From: Mycolicibacterium elephantis DSM 44368 | GTDB taxonomy: Bacteria > Actinomycetota > Actinomycetes > Mycobacteriales > Mycobacteriaceae | NCBI RefSeq assembly: GCF_004014805.1 | Contig: NZ_ATDN01000012.1 | Span: forward strand, 62,001-126,000 | DNA: 64,000 nucleotides | Direction of reading: 5' to 3' | Shown here: positions 26,317 to 35,282 of the stretch, in pieces | How positions within the stretch are numbered: position 1 is the stretch's first letter | How the letters are laid out: the number at the start of each line of letters is the position of its first letter | The notes under the pieces: model-generated | The model's database searches: none | The model's input: only the letters and a program-made list of their open reading frames with translations | What the model was told of the DNA's origin: nothing | Made by a program: the position numbers and the translations under genes

Positions 26317-29300
26317 GTGGTGGAGATGGATCCAGGAATCTACGAATTACTCGTCACTGAGGCGCTCCGCGCACGGGTTAAGAACGTTGACAGTACTTTG
26401 CGTCCCACACGTCCTCTGCACACGGCCGAGGCGGCCGATCGGATCGCGCTGCACCTGAGCCGGGAAATCGAGAGGTCTCTCGAGGCATTACCTGACAAGG
26501 ACCGCGTCGAGGTCGGCATCGAGATCGCGCGCCAACTGATCCAGCGACTGAGCGAACTAGTCGAGACTGACACCTCCGCCGCACCCGTCGAACCAGGTGA
26601 GGTTCTTCACGCGATTCTCGAAAGGAGACCTGACGGGACACCGCGTACGTTCACCGAACCGCTTATCCCTCTTCTCGACACCACGCTGCTCACAAATGCT
26701 CCCGGTGATCCGGTCCTGATGACCCAATTGGACGCCGAGATCGACTCCGCAACGGACGGTATCGACGTCGTGATGGCATTTGTCCGCCGCAGCGGCATCA
26801 ACCCCCTACTCAGCTCACTACGGCGTCACTGCGAACGGGGGAACCGACTGCGTCTGCTCACCACGATCTACACCGGTTCCACCGAGCGGGCAGCGCTGGA
26901 TCAACTAAGCGACCTCGGCGCCGAGATCGGCGTCTCCTACGACGTGACCAGCACTCGATTGCACGCGAAGGCGTGGATTTTTCATCGTCGGTCCGGGTTC
27001 TCAACCGCGTACGTCGGCTCATCGAATCTGACTCATAGCGCCCAACACACTGGCCTCGAGTGGAATGTTCGTGTCTCGTCGGCGCGAAATCCCGATGTCC
27101 TGGCCAAGTTTGAGGCTGTGTTCGAAAGCTATTGGCAAGGTGGCGACTTCATTCCGTACGATCCCGACCAGTTCGAAATGGAAACACGGCGGGCCACTCA
27201 TACCGACCAGGGCCCACATGTTGTCCTTAGTCCGATCGAGCTGCGTCTTGAGCCTTTCCAGGAGCGATTGCTCGAACAAATCTCGGTATCGCGCACTAAA
27301 GGGCACCATCGCAACTTGCTGGTCGCCGCGACCGGTACCGGAAAGACCGTCATGGCCGCTGTCGACTACGCGCGCCTTCGTGAAAAGTTACCACGCGCTC
27401 GGCTGTTATTCGTCGCTCATCGAAACGAAATTCTTGATCAGAGCCTTGCCACATTTCGATATGCCTTACGCGAAGCGTCTTTCGGTGAGAAGTGGATTGG
27501 CGGATCCCGGCCTCAGCTCTTCGACCATGTCTTTGCCTCGATCCAAAGTCTCAATGCCGCCAACCTGGAAGATCTACCGCCCGATCACTTCGACGTTGTC
27601 ATCATCGACGAGTTCCACCATGCGGCAGCGCCCTCGTACCAAAAACTTCTGGACCATGTGCAGCCCCGAGAGTTGTTGGGTCTTACTGCCACGCCTGAAC
27701 GCAGCGACGGCCTTTCGATCCTTCATTGGTTTGACGACCGCATCGCCGCCGAATTGCGACTGTGGGATGCCATCGACCAGCAGCGCCTTACACCGTTTAT
27801 GTATTTCGGGATCCATGACGGACTCGACCTCACCGAGATCCCCTGGCGCCGCGGCCGCGGTTACGACCTCGAAGCGTTAAGCGACCTATACACCAGCACG
27901 GACGCTTGGGCGCGCACCATCGTGCAAGAGGTGCAGCGGCGAGCGGAAGACCCGCGCTCCATGCGGGCTCTTGGGTTTTGCGTCAGCATCGACCACGCTA
28001 GGTTCATGGCGAAGCACTTCAACAAGCACGGCCTCCCTGCCGTGGCGGTTTGGGGTGATAGCCCGCGGGAGGAGCGCAAGGCGGCGTTGCGGCAACTGTC
28101 CGCCGGTGAGATCCGTATCGTCTTCTCGGTCGACCTGTTCAACGAGGGGGTCGACGTGCCCGCCGTCGACACCGTACTTATGTTGCGTCCCACCGAAAGC
28201 CCGACGCTATTTCTGCAACAACTTGGCCGTGGTCTGCGGCGGTCGAAGGGCAAAGCCTTTTGCACGGTCCTCGACTTCGTGGGTACGCATCGCCGTGAGT
28301 TCCGCTTCGACCGCCGCTATCGTGCACTCATCGGTGGCACGCGTCGCGATATTGAACGCGCGGTGCAGCAAGGCTTTCCGTTCTTGCCGGCCGGTTGCTA
28401 CATGCAGCTGGACCACAAGTCGTCAGAAATCGTGCTGCGTAGCCTGCGCGAGGCGATTCCCACCCGTTGGCCTGCCCGCGTCGAAGAGTTGCGGGTGGTC
28501 TACAACAGATATCCCGACGTCACGTTGTCGAAGTACCTCGAGGAGTCCGGGCTGGACTTGCCCGATGTGTACGACGGGTCCCGGAGCTGGTCGGATTTGT
28601 GTGAAGCGGCCGCGGTGCCGGTCGCACCCTCAGGCCCACATGAGAAGTCACTACGTAGGGCGGTCGGTCGGCTGTTGCATGTCGATGACGATGAGCGCAT
28701 CGCCACCTACCGCGACCTTCTAGAGTCAACAAAGCCACCGAATGTCTCGGCGTTGCCCGAACGGCAGCGACGGCTGGTCCGCATGCTCGTCGCGAGCATC
28801 GGCGACCAAGTGCTGACGAAGGATCACTCGGTGCAGGACGCTGTCAATCTCGTCTGGGCGCACCCGCAGATACGTGCCGAACTCGCCGAGCTTCTCGTCG
28901 AGCTCGACAATCGGGTGGATCATTTGCACGGTGATCTAGAGCATCATCCCGACGTACCGCTGCAAGTTCATGCCCGTTATTCGCGCATCGAGATCTTGAG
29001 CGCGTTCGGCATCGGCACAAACGCGAAAGTCGCTGCTTGGCAGAGCGGTGTGTACGAAGCGAAAGATGCCAACGCCGAGGTGCTTGCGTTCACCCTTGAT
29101 AAGAGCACCGGCGCGTTTTCTCCAACGACCCGCTACCGCGACTACGCGATCAGCCGCACCCTTATTCACTGGGAAAGCCAGTCGACCACAAGAGAAGACA
29201 GCGCTACGGGCTTGCGCTACCGCAATCACGAACGCGACGGGCGCTCGATCATGCTGTTCACTCGTCTGCGCGCCGACGACCGAGCCTTCTGGTTCCTCGG

Positions 29301-29412
29301 CCCGGCCAGCTATCGCGGCCATGTCGGCGAGAAGCCGATGGCCATCACATGGGAGCTGCACACACCCTTGCCGGGTGACCTGTACCAGCAGTTCGCCGCC
29401 GCCGTCGCCTGA
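26317..29412 (+). CDS. PLD-nuclease/DEAD-helicase fusion with C-terminal DUF3427
   Basis: The 1031-residue protein has a helical head (1-130), then a phospholipase-D-type nuclease half-site with His216-x-Lys218 (RLHAKAWIF) and GSSNLT (234-239). An SF2 helicase follows: Walker A AATGTGKT (337-344), DEFHH (431-435), GLTATPERSDG, and a late QQLGRGLRRSKGK arginine motif. The C-terminal third matches the DUF3427 region (YSRIEILSAFGIGTNAKVAAWQSGVY). Such proteins are restriction-like effectors that translocate on DNA. It starts at GTG 26317 or ATG 26326, follows the HNH gene, and is intact. Confidence 0.85.
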   Translation: MVEMDPGIYELLVTEALRARVKNVDSTLRPTRPLHTAEAADRIALHLSREIERSLEALPDKDRVEVGIEIARQLIQRLSELVETDTSAAPVEPGEVLHAILERRPDGTPRTFTEPLIPLLDTTLLTNAPGDPVLMTQLDAEIDSATDGIDVVMAFVRRSGINPLLSSLRRHCERGNRLRLLTTIYTGSTERAALDQLSDLGAEIGVSYDVTSTRLHAKAWIFHRRSGFSTAYVGSSNLTHSAQHTGLEWNVRVSSARNPDVLAKFEAVFESYWQGGDFIPYDPDQFEMETRRATHTDQGPHVVLSPIELRLEPFQERLLEQISVSRTKGHHRNLLVAATGTGKTVMAAVDYARLREKLPRARLLFVAHRNEILDQSLATFRYALREASFGEKWIGGSRPQLFDHVFASIQSLNAANLEDLPPDHFDVVIIDEFHHAAAPSYQKLLDHVQPRELLGLTATPERSDGLSILHWFDDRIAAELRLWDAIDQQRLTPFMYFGIHDGLDLTEIPWRRGRGYDLEALSDLYTSTDAWARTIVQEVQRRAEDPRSMRALGFCVSIDHARFMAKHFNKHGLPAVAVWGDSPREERKAALRQLSAGEIRIVFSVDLFNEGVDVPAVDTVLMLRPTESPTLFLQQLGRGLRRSKGKAFCTVLDFVGTHRREFRFDRRYRALIGGTRRDIERAVQQGFPFLPAGCYMQLDHKSSEIVLRSLREAIPTRWPARVEELRVVYNRYPDVTLSKYLEESGLDLPDVYDGSRSWSDLCEAAAVPVAPSGPHEKSLRRAVGRLLHVDDDERIATYRDLLESTKPPNVSALPERQRRLVRMLVASIGDQVLTKDHSVQDAVNLVWAHPQIRAELAELLVELDNRVDHLHGDLEHHPDVPLQVHARYSRIEILSAFGIGTNAKVAAWQSGVYEAKDANAEVLAFTLDKSTGAFSPTTRYRDYAISRTLIHWESQSTTREDSATGLRYRNHERDGRSIMLFTRLRADDRAFWFLGPASYRGHVGEKPMAITWELHTPLPGDLYQQFAAAVA

Positions 29413-29645
29413 CAGGAGACATTGACGAAAGCCTCGCGGTCAACGCTGGCACTACTCGTGGAGCGCACCATCGTTGGGTTGCACCGTTGGCCCGGTACCC
29501 GACATCGAGTCCGGGTCACTGGCAACGGGCACAGGGGTCTATCCGACGCTGCTCAGGAGACCGACGCGCCGAGCTCGGCGTAGACAGCCGCCTCGAACCC
29601 GCCGAACGACATTCGAAGCTGATCGCTATAACAGTATCGCCGATT

Positions 29646-29855
29646 GTGACGAAACAGTTTCACATCGAAGACAGAGCACCCGGCTCCATCGTCGCTACGG
29701 GCGAAATCGATTCCAATGGCCTTGTCGTTTGGGTCGAGACGGAAGATAGCGTGAGCAGGGAACTCTCTGATCTAGCAGCCGGGATTCAGGCGCATATTGC
29801 CGACGGTTTAGCGGCGGTCAATTACGACGACCCGCTTGAATGGTTCGAATTATAA
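29646..29855 (+). CDS. Small acidic protein after the helicase
   Basis: The 69-residue acidic protein with a GTG start reads TKQFHIEDRAPGSIVATGEIDSN, then ISRELSDLAAGI-like helix sequence and ends DDPLEWFEL. Between the helicase stop and this gene a weaker 53-codon frame (TTG at 29422, after AGGAG) may also be translated. A small acidic companion would suit an inhibitor or adaptor of the nuclease-helicase, but this is only an inference from position. Confidence 0.4.
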   Translation: MTKQFHIEDRAPGSIVATGEIDSNGLVVWVETEDSVSRELSDLAAGIQAHIADGLAAVNYDDPLEWFEL

Positions 29856-30238
29856 TGACTCACACCTCTTTGGATATATTGGATATAAAGGTGCAGCGTG
29901 CGCGGGGGCATCGGCGGAAATCGAGCAACTGCACTGTTCTTAATCAATTAGCAAGAATATGTTTATTGTCAGCAATTCTTGCTTATCCGGAAACTTGCCT
30001 CACACGTCGCGGTTGACCGCTGTCGCCGGCGTCGTTGCGCAGAGTAGAAGATCCCAGGGATCTGAGCGACGACGAATATTGGTGAGGTGTTATTTCGGCG
30101 CCGATGCCGTCTCATCATTAGTTAAGTATGTCGCGGTGTGTAGTCTTCCGGACAATTTTGAAAAACACTCGGTGATGCCGCAGATTCGCTTTTAGTCTAA
30201 AGTAACGGCGCGGTTGAAAGTTGTGTACACTCGGGGCG
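29856..30238. other. AT-rich gap with short repeats, no gene
   Basis: This stretch of about 380 bp is clearly richer in A+T than the rest of the window and carries a tandem GGATAT (29871-29894, GGATATATTGGATATAAAGG). Open frames here have no coding-like codon use. It may hold the promoter for a flanking gene or be an old junction between accessory blocks. Confidence 0.5.
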
Positions 30239-30655
30239 TTATTCGAAAGTCTGACCTATTGCATTGGGGAGCTGTCCGTGCACTGCCCCGAGGACGGTGC
30301 GCGCTAAGTGGAGCCAAGTTTCCCGCTCGTACATGGCGTCATCATCTCCGCCGCTTATAGGAGCACCATCAGGTACGTAAGTCCAGCCGTCGACGCCCAC
30401 GTCCGGCCAAGTGTAGGCGATCAGCAAGTCGACGCCGTTTCGCCATGACGCCCATCCCTTAGAAGGGGCACTGGAGCCGGGAGATAAGCCTCCCTGCTTC
30501 TCGGAGATATCCTGCCACCAGGTCATTGTTGAGCCCTCGTTCCACGTTGCCCGAAAATCGAAGAGGGTCGGCCCCCTCCCATCCGGGTCATAACTGAACG
30601 TGAATTCAATCTCGCCTGGTTCGATTTCTTCGGGCAAATCTTGAATATCTGGCAT
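30239..30655 (-). CDS. Hypothetical acidic protein
   Basis: The 138-residue, Trp-rich acidic protein (PEEIEPGEIEFTFSYDPDGRG, TWWQDISEKQGG, WASWRNGVDLLIAYTWPDVGVDGW) is probably a beta-rich domain. Its family is unknown. Small acidic genes in such islands are often immunity or antitoxin-like proteins. It lies 87 bp from the next minus-strand gene (30743-31393), so they may be co-transcribed. Confidence 0.5.
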   Translation of the reverse strand: MPDIQDLPEEIEPGEIEFTFSYDPDGRGPTLFDFRATWNEGSTMTWWQDISEKQGGLSPGSSAPSKGWASWRNGVDLLIAYTWPDVGVDGWTYVPDGAPISGGDDDAMYERETWLHLARTVLGAVHGQLPNAIGQTFE

Positions 30656-30742
30656 TTCGCATCCTCCGGTTCAGATTTTAGGACTATGGCGCATAGCGAT
30701 CGTTCAGATGCCTAAACGAATGCGCCAATGATATGGCCGATA

Positions 30743-31393
30743 TCAGACGCTGTGCGCCTCGGCGAAAGCCTCCGCGACCCTTTCGGCGGCGGCCGGATCC
30801 GACCCAGCGTGCGCGCAGAGCTGGAGCCACTCCGCTTTCGCTTCATCGGACTCATAATCGGAGTCCGCGCCGGCCTCTTGCGCCTCCCACAGCGCGGTCC
30901 CCGCCGCGATAGCATTCGGGTACACCTCCAGCAACATCGACCGCCCGTTCCGAGAATGGAAGTGGGCGGAAAAGCGATTAACAAGAGCTGCTACCGCATC
31001 GAAATCTACGACGTCGGCACCGGCAAGGAGAGCATCCAGGGTGTCGGCGAGAGACAGGAAGAACTTGCGATCCCCGGAGTTGGCTTCAGTTGACTCAGCT
31101 GCCCAGGCGATGGTCTCGCGAATAGGAAGTCGGTCGATCATTCTCCCGAAGGCGCTGGTTTCATCGAACCACCACGCCGCGAGATCGGGCAGACCAACGT
31201 GCAACAAGTACTCGGCAAGGTCACGCGGTGAGTCGAACCAGTCCCATCCCGAAGGGCCAGCATTCTTCAAGATGACGCTTTCGAACAAGAAGACCGAACT
31301 CGGACGAAGCGGCCTACCGACCGCTGCGTGCACCGGCGGCGGATAAATCTGGTTCCAAGCCTCGAATCCCCCTACCACAAATGTTCCTTTCAC
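30743..31393 (-). CDS. Hypothetical protein
   Basis: The 216-residue soluble protein starts MKGTFVVGGFEAWNQIYPPP. It has helices AEYLLHVGLPDLAAWWFDETSAFGRM and ending AERVAEAFAEAHSV. The acidic composition and moderate G+C match its upstream partner at 30239-30655. No catalytic motif is seen. Its place between two defence-like blocks is the only functional hint. Confidence 0.5.
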   Translation of the reverse strand: MKGTFVVGGFEAWNQIYPPPVHAAVGRPLRPSSVFLFESVILKNAGPSGWDWFDSPRDLAEYLLHVGLPDLAAWWFDETSAFGRMIDRLPIRETIAWAAESTEANSGDRKFFLSLADTLDALLAGADVVDFDAVAALVNRFSAHFHSRNGRSMLLEVYPNAIAAGTALWEAQEAGADSDYESDEAKAEWLQLCAHAGSDPAAAERVAEAFAEAHSV

Positions 31394-31669
31394 TCGAACT
31401 CAAGAGTCGCTGCCCCAGCAGCGCTGCAGGTTAGCAGTTAGCACCGACGCGAAACTGCCGAGTGGCAAGCACGCCAGCCACGGCGGCGTTCGGACTTGCT
31501 CGTGGAACTTGGACGTTGGCACGATCCGTTTGGGGTCAAGGCGTGAACGACGGAACTGACCACCAAGGGTCACGGGACGCTCGACCGATCCCATTGCGCT
31601 GCGTACGAATCGCTAGCAAACTTGGGAAGGCAGCGGATGAGGCCAGTTGCACCAACAACAGGGGGTCTG

Positions 31670-32368
31670 ATGCCCGACGCAAGCTCGGACGACGAATTTC
31701 GCTTTCGCGAGTCCGCGGCCGCCGACTCCCCGCGACCCGGTGACGGCTCGAGCTCTGCGGCACTGGAGTTAGTGAACAAAATCTTGTCCGTTGGAGTCAA
31801 CGGGCTTGGTCCGTACAAGTCGGCCGCAGCGGTTGCAGATGAGGCACTATCGGCCCACGGTGACCCGGAGATCGCCATCGACCGACTCATAGCGACCCAT
31901 CGTCGCTGGGTCGGGTCCACGGGATTTGCAAGCGGGTTAGGCGGCTTGATGACGCTGCCAGTTTCGCTGCCAGCCGACGTCACCACCTTCTATATGCTGT
32001 CCGCCCGCATGTCCGCAGCAATCGCAGTTCTTCGCGGCTACGACATCTCCTCGGAGGAGGTTCAAAGCGCGATTCTGATCTCGTTGTTGGGGGCTAGCGC
32101 GGCAGGTGCGATGGGCAAAGTCGGCGCCGAAGTAGGAACGAAGACGGCGGTCGCCGGATTGAAGGCCCTGCCGGGGCGCGTTCTTACCGAGATCAACAAA
32201 AAGGTGGGCTACCGCCTGATCACCAAGTTCGGAACCAAAGGGTCAATAAACTTGGTTAAGGCAGTTCCGCTGGTTGGTGGCGGCGTTGGCGCAGGAGTGA
32301 ACGTCGTGGCTATTCATCAAATCGCTAAGTATGCGAAGAGCACATTCGTGCCGATTGCTGGCGCCTAA
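31670..32368 (+). CDS. EcsC-family protein
   Basis: This protein of about 232 residues has a disordered acidic N-terminus. An EcsC region follows: AVADEALSAHGDPEIAIDRLIATHRRWVGSTGFASGLGG, TTFYMLSARMSAAIAVLRGYD, and a late Gly-rich hydrophobic VKAVPLVGGGVGAGVN. EcsC proteins are membrane-associated and of unclear function, and are often found in accessory clusters. I chose the ATG at 31670 (MPDASSDDEF) over the one at 31622. Confidence 0.78.
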   Translation: MPDASSDDEFRFRESAAADSPRPGDGSSSAALELVNKILSVGVNGLGPYKSAAAVADEALSAHGDPEIAIDRLIATHRRWVGSTGFASGLGGLMTLPVSLPADVTTFYMLSARMSAAIAVLRGYDISSEEVQSAILISLLGASAAGAMGKVGAEVGTKTAVAGLKALPGRVLTEINKKVGYRLITKFGTKGSINLVKAVPLVGGGVGAGVNVVAIHQIAKYAKSTFVPIAGA

Positions 32369-32605
32369 GCTACGCGTCTGGACCGCAGGTTTCCTCGGCG
32401 GTCGGCCTGCGGCCATGAAGATGCGCCGTCCCGCCGCCCCTTAGTAGCTAACAGGGCAGATCGGATCATGCTCCTGCTCTAAGTTGTCGGTGTCGACCCA
32501 CATACTCCCTGCTTGGGGAAAGATGCAGAGTCTCCCCCAACCGCGGTGCATGGAACCGCGCGCCAGTAACGTGGCTACAACCAGAATGAAGGAGGTGGCC
32601 CACCG

Positions 32606-33169
32606 GTGGAAGACGGCCGCTGGGTCACGATTGCTGACTCGCAGTTCGCTCACGAAAAGCAGGGGCTCGATGTCGTCAAGCAACTGCTGCCGGATGCGCC
32701 TCCGTTCCGGGCGTGGGCGAACTTCGAGTTCCGCGACAACCGGGGCCGCTGGCATGAGGTCGACTTGCTGGTGCTCGCGCGCGACACGCTGTACCTCATC
32801 GAGCTCAAGCACTACCGCGGCATCCTGCGGGGCAACGATCACGTCTGGCTACGTGACGGTCACCGCGCCGAGGACTCACCACTGCTGCTGGCACGCCGCA
32901 AGGCCCAGTACTTTGCCTCGCTGCTCCCCCGTCAGCGGATCGATGAGAAATCGGTGCGATTGTTGCCGGGGGTCACGGCGCAGGAGTTTTCTGCTGCGTT
33001 TATCGGCATCAATTGGCAGCTGCCGGCGGTCGATGCCTCTGCTCTCCGCGGTCTGAAGTTCTCATCAGCTTTACCAGATGCCCTGGCGCGGCAGACGCTC
33101 AGCGCCCGGCTTTCAGATCCATGCCACGCACAACGCGTGTCGGGCGAGAATTGGTCCATATTGAGATAA
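32606..33169 (+). pseudogene. NERD-domain remnant of a BREX/Pgl locus (PglW-like N-terminus)
   Basis: The first 95 residues (DGRWVTIADSQFAHEKQGLDVV, FRAWANFEF, WHEVDLLVLARDTLYLIELKHY) match the NERD start of PglW-type kinases, including the Glu-x-Lys nuclease-like pair in IELKH. The GTG at 32606 has a good GGAGGTG site. After residue 110 the sequence instead resembles the end of a large BREX helicase (LPGVTAQEFSAAFIGINWQLPAVDA, then SALPDALARQTLSARLSD). The kinase domain is absent. I read it as a deletion scar joining two genes. Confidence 0.5.
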
Positions 33170-33180
33170 CGGGGGTGCTG

Positions 33181-35280
33181 ATGGTCGACGAGGCAGTTCG
33201 CAACGAAATTCGCAACGCGCTCGCATCATGGGATCGTGATGCAGCCAAGGTGCGGGTCGACAAAGCTAAAGATGTCCGAAGCCAGTTCGTCCAGCGATTC
33301 CCCAAAGAGCGCTGGGGGAACCTCCTGCTCGAGGATTACGCACTCGGCCTAGGGTCGCAGGACACAGTGTCGTGGTGGCTGGAATACAAGCCCGGCCTAA
33401 TGCCCAGCATGAAGGGCGGATCTGCACACAAGCATCTCATATTCCGCGCCAAGGGCGGCTCGTGGAGCTTCCCCAACGAGTATGAATCCGTCGAACACGC
33501 CTGGACAGCGATCCGAGATGGCTTCGTCGAGATGCTGAACCTAGCTAGTAGCGGGCACTTCGACGACGCGGACGACATCAAGGTACTCACCGGAGCAGCG
33601 GCACTTCGAACCAAGCTGCTGTACTTGTACTTTCCTGACTCGCTCGTGCCGGTTTCGTCGAAGGCCGATATCGATCACTTCCTTCGCGCCGTCGGGGAGA
33701 CGTCACCAGCGCCGACTCCGGTGCGGGCCAATCGACAATTACTTGACACTCTCCGGGCCGTTCCTGAGTTAGCCGAACTGCCTAGTCTCGAGCTCGGCGT
33801 CTTCCTGTACCACTCGAGCAACCCCCGCCCCTCACGACGAGTCGTCAAGATCGCGCCCGGCGAGCGCGGCAAGTTCTGGGATGACTGTCTCCACAACGGC
33901 TATATCTGTGTGGGTTGGGACGACATTGGCGACCTCACACAATTCGAAAGTAAAGATGAGTTCCGCGACGCCTTCCGCGAGCACTACCCCTACAACGGCG
34001 TAGAACGACAAGTCAGTCGCAAGGCTAACGAATTATGGACATTGCGAGAGTTGCAGCCGGGTGACACCGTTATAGCCAACCGCGGCGTGTCGGAGCTCCT
34101 CGGCGTCGGCACCGCTAACGATGTCGGATATGCCTGGCGACCTGAACGCCCCGAGTATAAGCACACAGTGGGTATCGACTGGGACACGTCCTACGCAGGA
34201 CCGGTCGAACCGGTACCAGCGTGGGCAACAACCACAGTCTCCAAGGTGTCAGCAACGCTGCGTCGCAAGTTGCTCGGAGAACGTGGACAACCACCGAAAC
34301 CAGTTGAGACCGACCAGATTTACCTTGATGTGGAAGCTGCCTTACACCGCCGCGGTCAGGTGATCCTCTACGGACCGCCTGGCACTGGCAAGACGTATAT
34401 AGCCAACCGAGCAGCAGTCTGGTTTCTTGACGGTGGAAGTGCGAGCGAGAAGGCAAACGCTTTACTTGCCAACGATGACTTGCTGTCTTCGCGAGATAGC
34501 TCGCTGAGCTTTGCGGCGACCGATGATGACGTAGCACGTATTACCCGCGCGACTTTCCACCCGTCATACACCTACGAAGACTGGGTAGAAGGATTCCGGC
34601 CTCGACAGGCCCACGGTGAATCCCTCCAACTCACCCTTACCGATGGCGTACTCAAGCGGGTGTGTGCGGCAGCACGACGAGATACGGAGAACGCGTACAT
34701 CGTCCTGATCGACGAGATCAACCGTGGCAATATACCGAAGATCTTTGGTGAACTTATTACGGTCATGGAGAAGGATAAGCGCGGCAGATCCGTGCAGCTC
34801 GCGCAGAGCCGAGAAAGTTTCTATGTTCCTTCCAATGTCTATCTGATTGGGACCATGAACACCGCCGATCGAAGTATCCACCTCCTAGATACCGCTCTGC
34901 GAAGGCGGTTTCAGTTCATCGAGTTGCTTCCGGAAAGTGACTTAATGGAGGGTGTCACCGTTGGAGCGCTGGCGCTTGACACTTTTCTCGATGGCTTGAA
35001 TGACAAGATCCGGCAACGGTTCGGGCGTGAGAAGCAGATCGGACACGCTTTGTTCTACAAGGACGGCGAAATCGTAAGCACGGCCGATGACTTCGCGTCT
35101 GTGTTCCGATTCGAACTATTGCCGCTACTGCAGGAGTACCTTTTCGACGACTATCGGGCCTTAGCCGACATCCTCGGACCCGTCATCGACGTGGACGCGC
35201 AACGCATTTCCGAGCTGGCGCTCGATCCGGACGCACTATGCGAAGTACTGGCTAGCATCTTCGGAAGCGCCTCCGCCTGA
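33181..35280 (+). CDS. mcrB: McrB-like AAA+ GTPase with EVE-like reader domain
   Basis: The 699-residue protein has an N-terminal helical region (1-200), then a PUA/EVE-like modified-base reader at about 228-325 (KFWDDCLHNGYICVGWDDIGDL, LQPGDTVIANRGVSELLGVG). A McrB AAA+ motor follows: Walker A GPPGTGKT (398-405), DEINRGN (511-517), sensor MNTAD (559-563) and arginine finger LRRRF (573-577). It would sense modified DNA and drive McrC cleavage. The ATG at 33181 follows the BREX-like scar. McrC starts 2 bp after the stop. Confidence 0.88.
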   Translation: MVDEAVRNEIRNALASWDRDAAKVRVDKAKDVRSQFVQRFPKERWGNLLLEDYALGLGSQDTVSWWLEYKPGLMPSMKGGSAHKHLIFRAKGGSWSFPNEYESVEHAWTAIRDGFVEMLNLASSGHFDDADDIKVLTGAAALRTKLLYLYFPDSLVPVSSKADIDHFLRAVGETSPAPTPVRANRQLLDTLRAVPELAELPSLELGVFLYHSSNPRPSRRVVKIAPGERGKFWDDCLHNGYICVGWDDIGDLTQFESKDEFRDAFREHYPYNGVERQVSRKANELWTLRELQPGDTVIANRGVSELLGVGTANDVGYAWRPERPEYKHTVGIDWDTSYAGPVEPVPAWATTTVSKVSATLRRKLLGERGQPPKPVETDQIYLDVEAALHRRGQVILYGPPGTGKTYIANRAAVWFLDGGSASEKANALLANDDLLSSRDSSLSFAATDDDVARITRATFHPSYTYEDWVEGFRPRQAHGESLQLTLTDGVLKRVCAAARRDTENAYIVLIDEINRGNIPKIFGELITVMEKDKRGRSVQLAQSRESFYVPSNVYLIGTMNTADRSIHLLDTALRRRFQFIELLPESDLMEGVTVGALALDTFLDGLNDKIRQRFGREKQIGHALFYKDGEIVSTADDFASVFRFELLPLLQEYLFDDYRALADILGPVIDVDAQRISELALDPDALCEVLASIFGSASA

Positions 35281-35282
35281 AT

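Noticed and set aside
29422..29583. 53-codon frame after the helicase
   Set aside because: TTG start with AGGAG only 3 bp away and an uninformative product; mentioned but not called as a gene.
29959..30195. 78-codon plus-strand frame in the AT-rich gap
   Set aside because: No Shine-Dalgarno, poor codon use and no recognisable protein features.
33013..33180. Extended N-terminus of McrB
   Set aside because: It overlaps the NERD remnant and reads as low-complexity; ATG 33181 gives a normal start.
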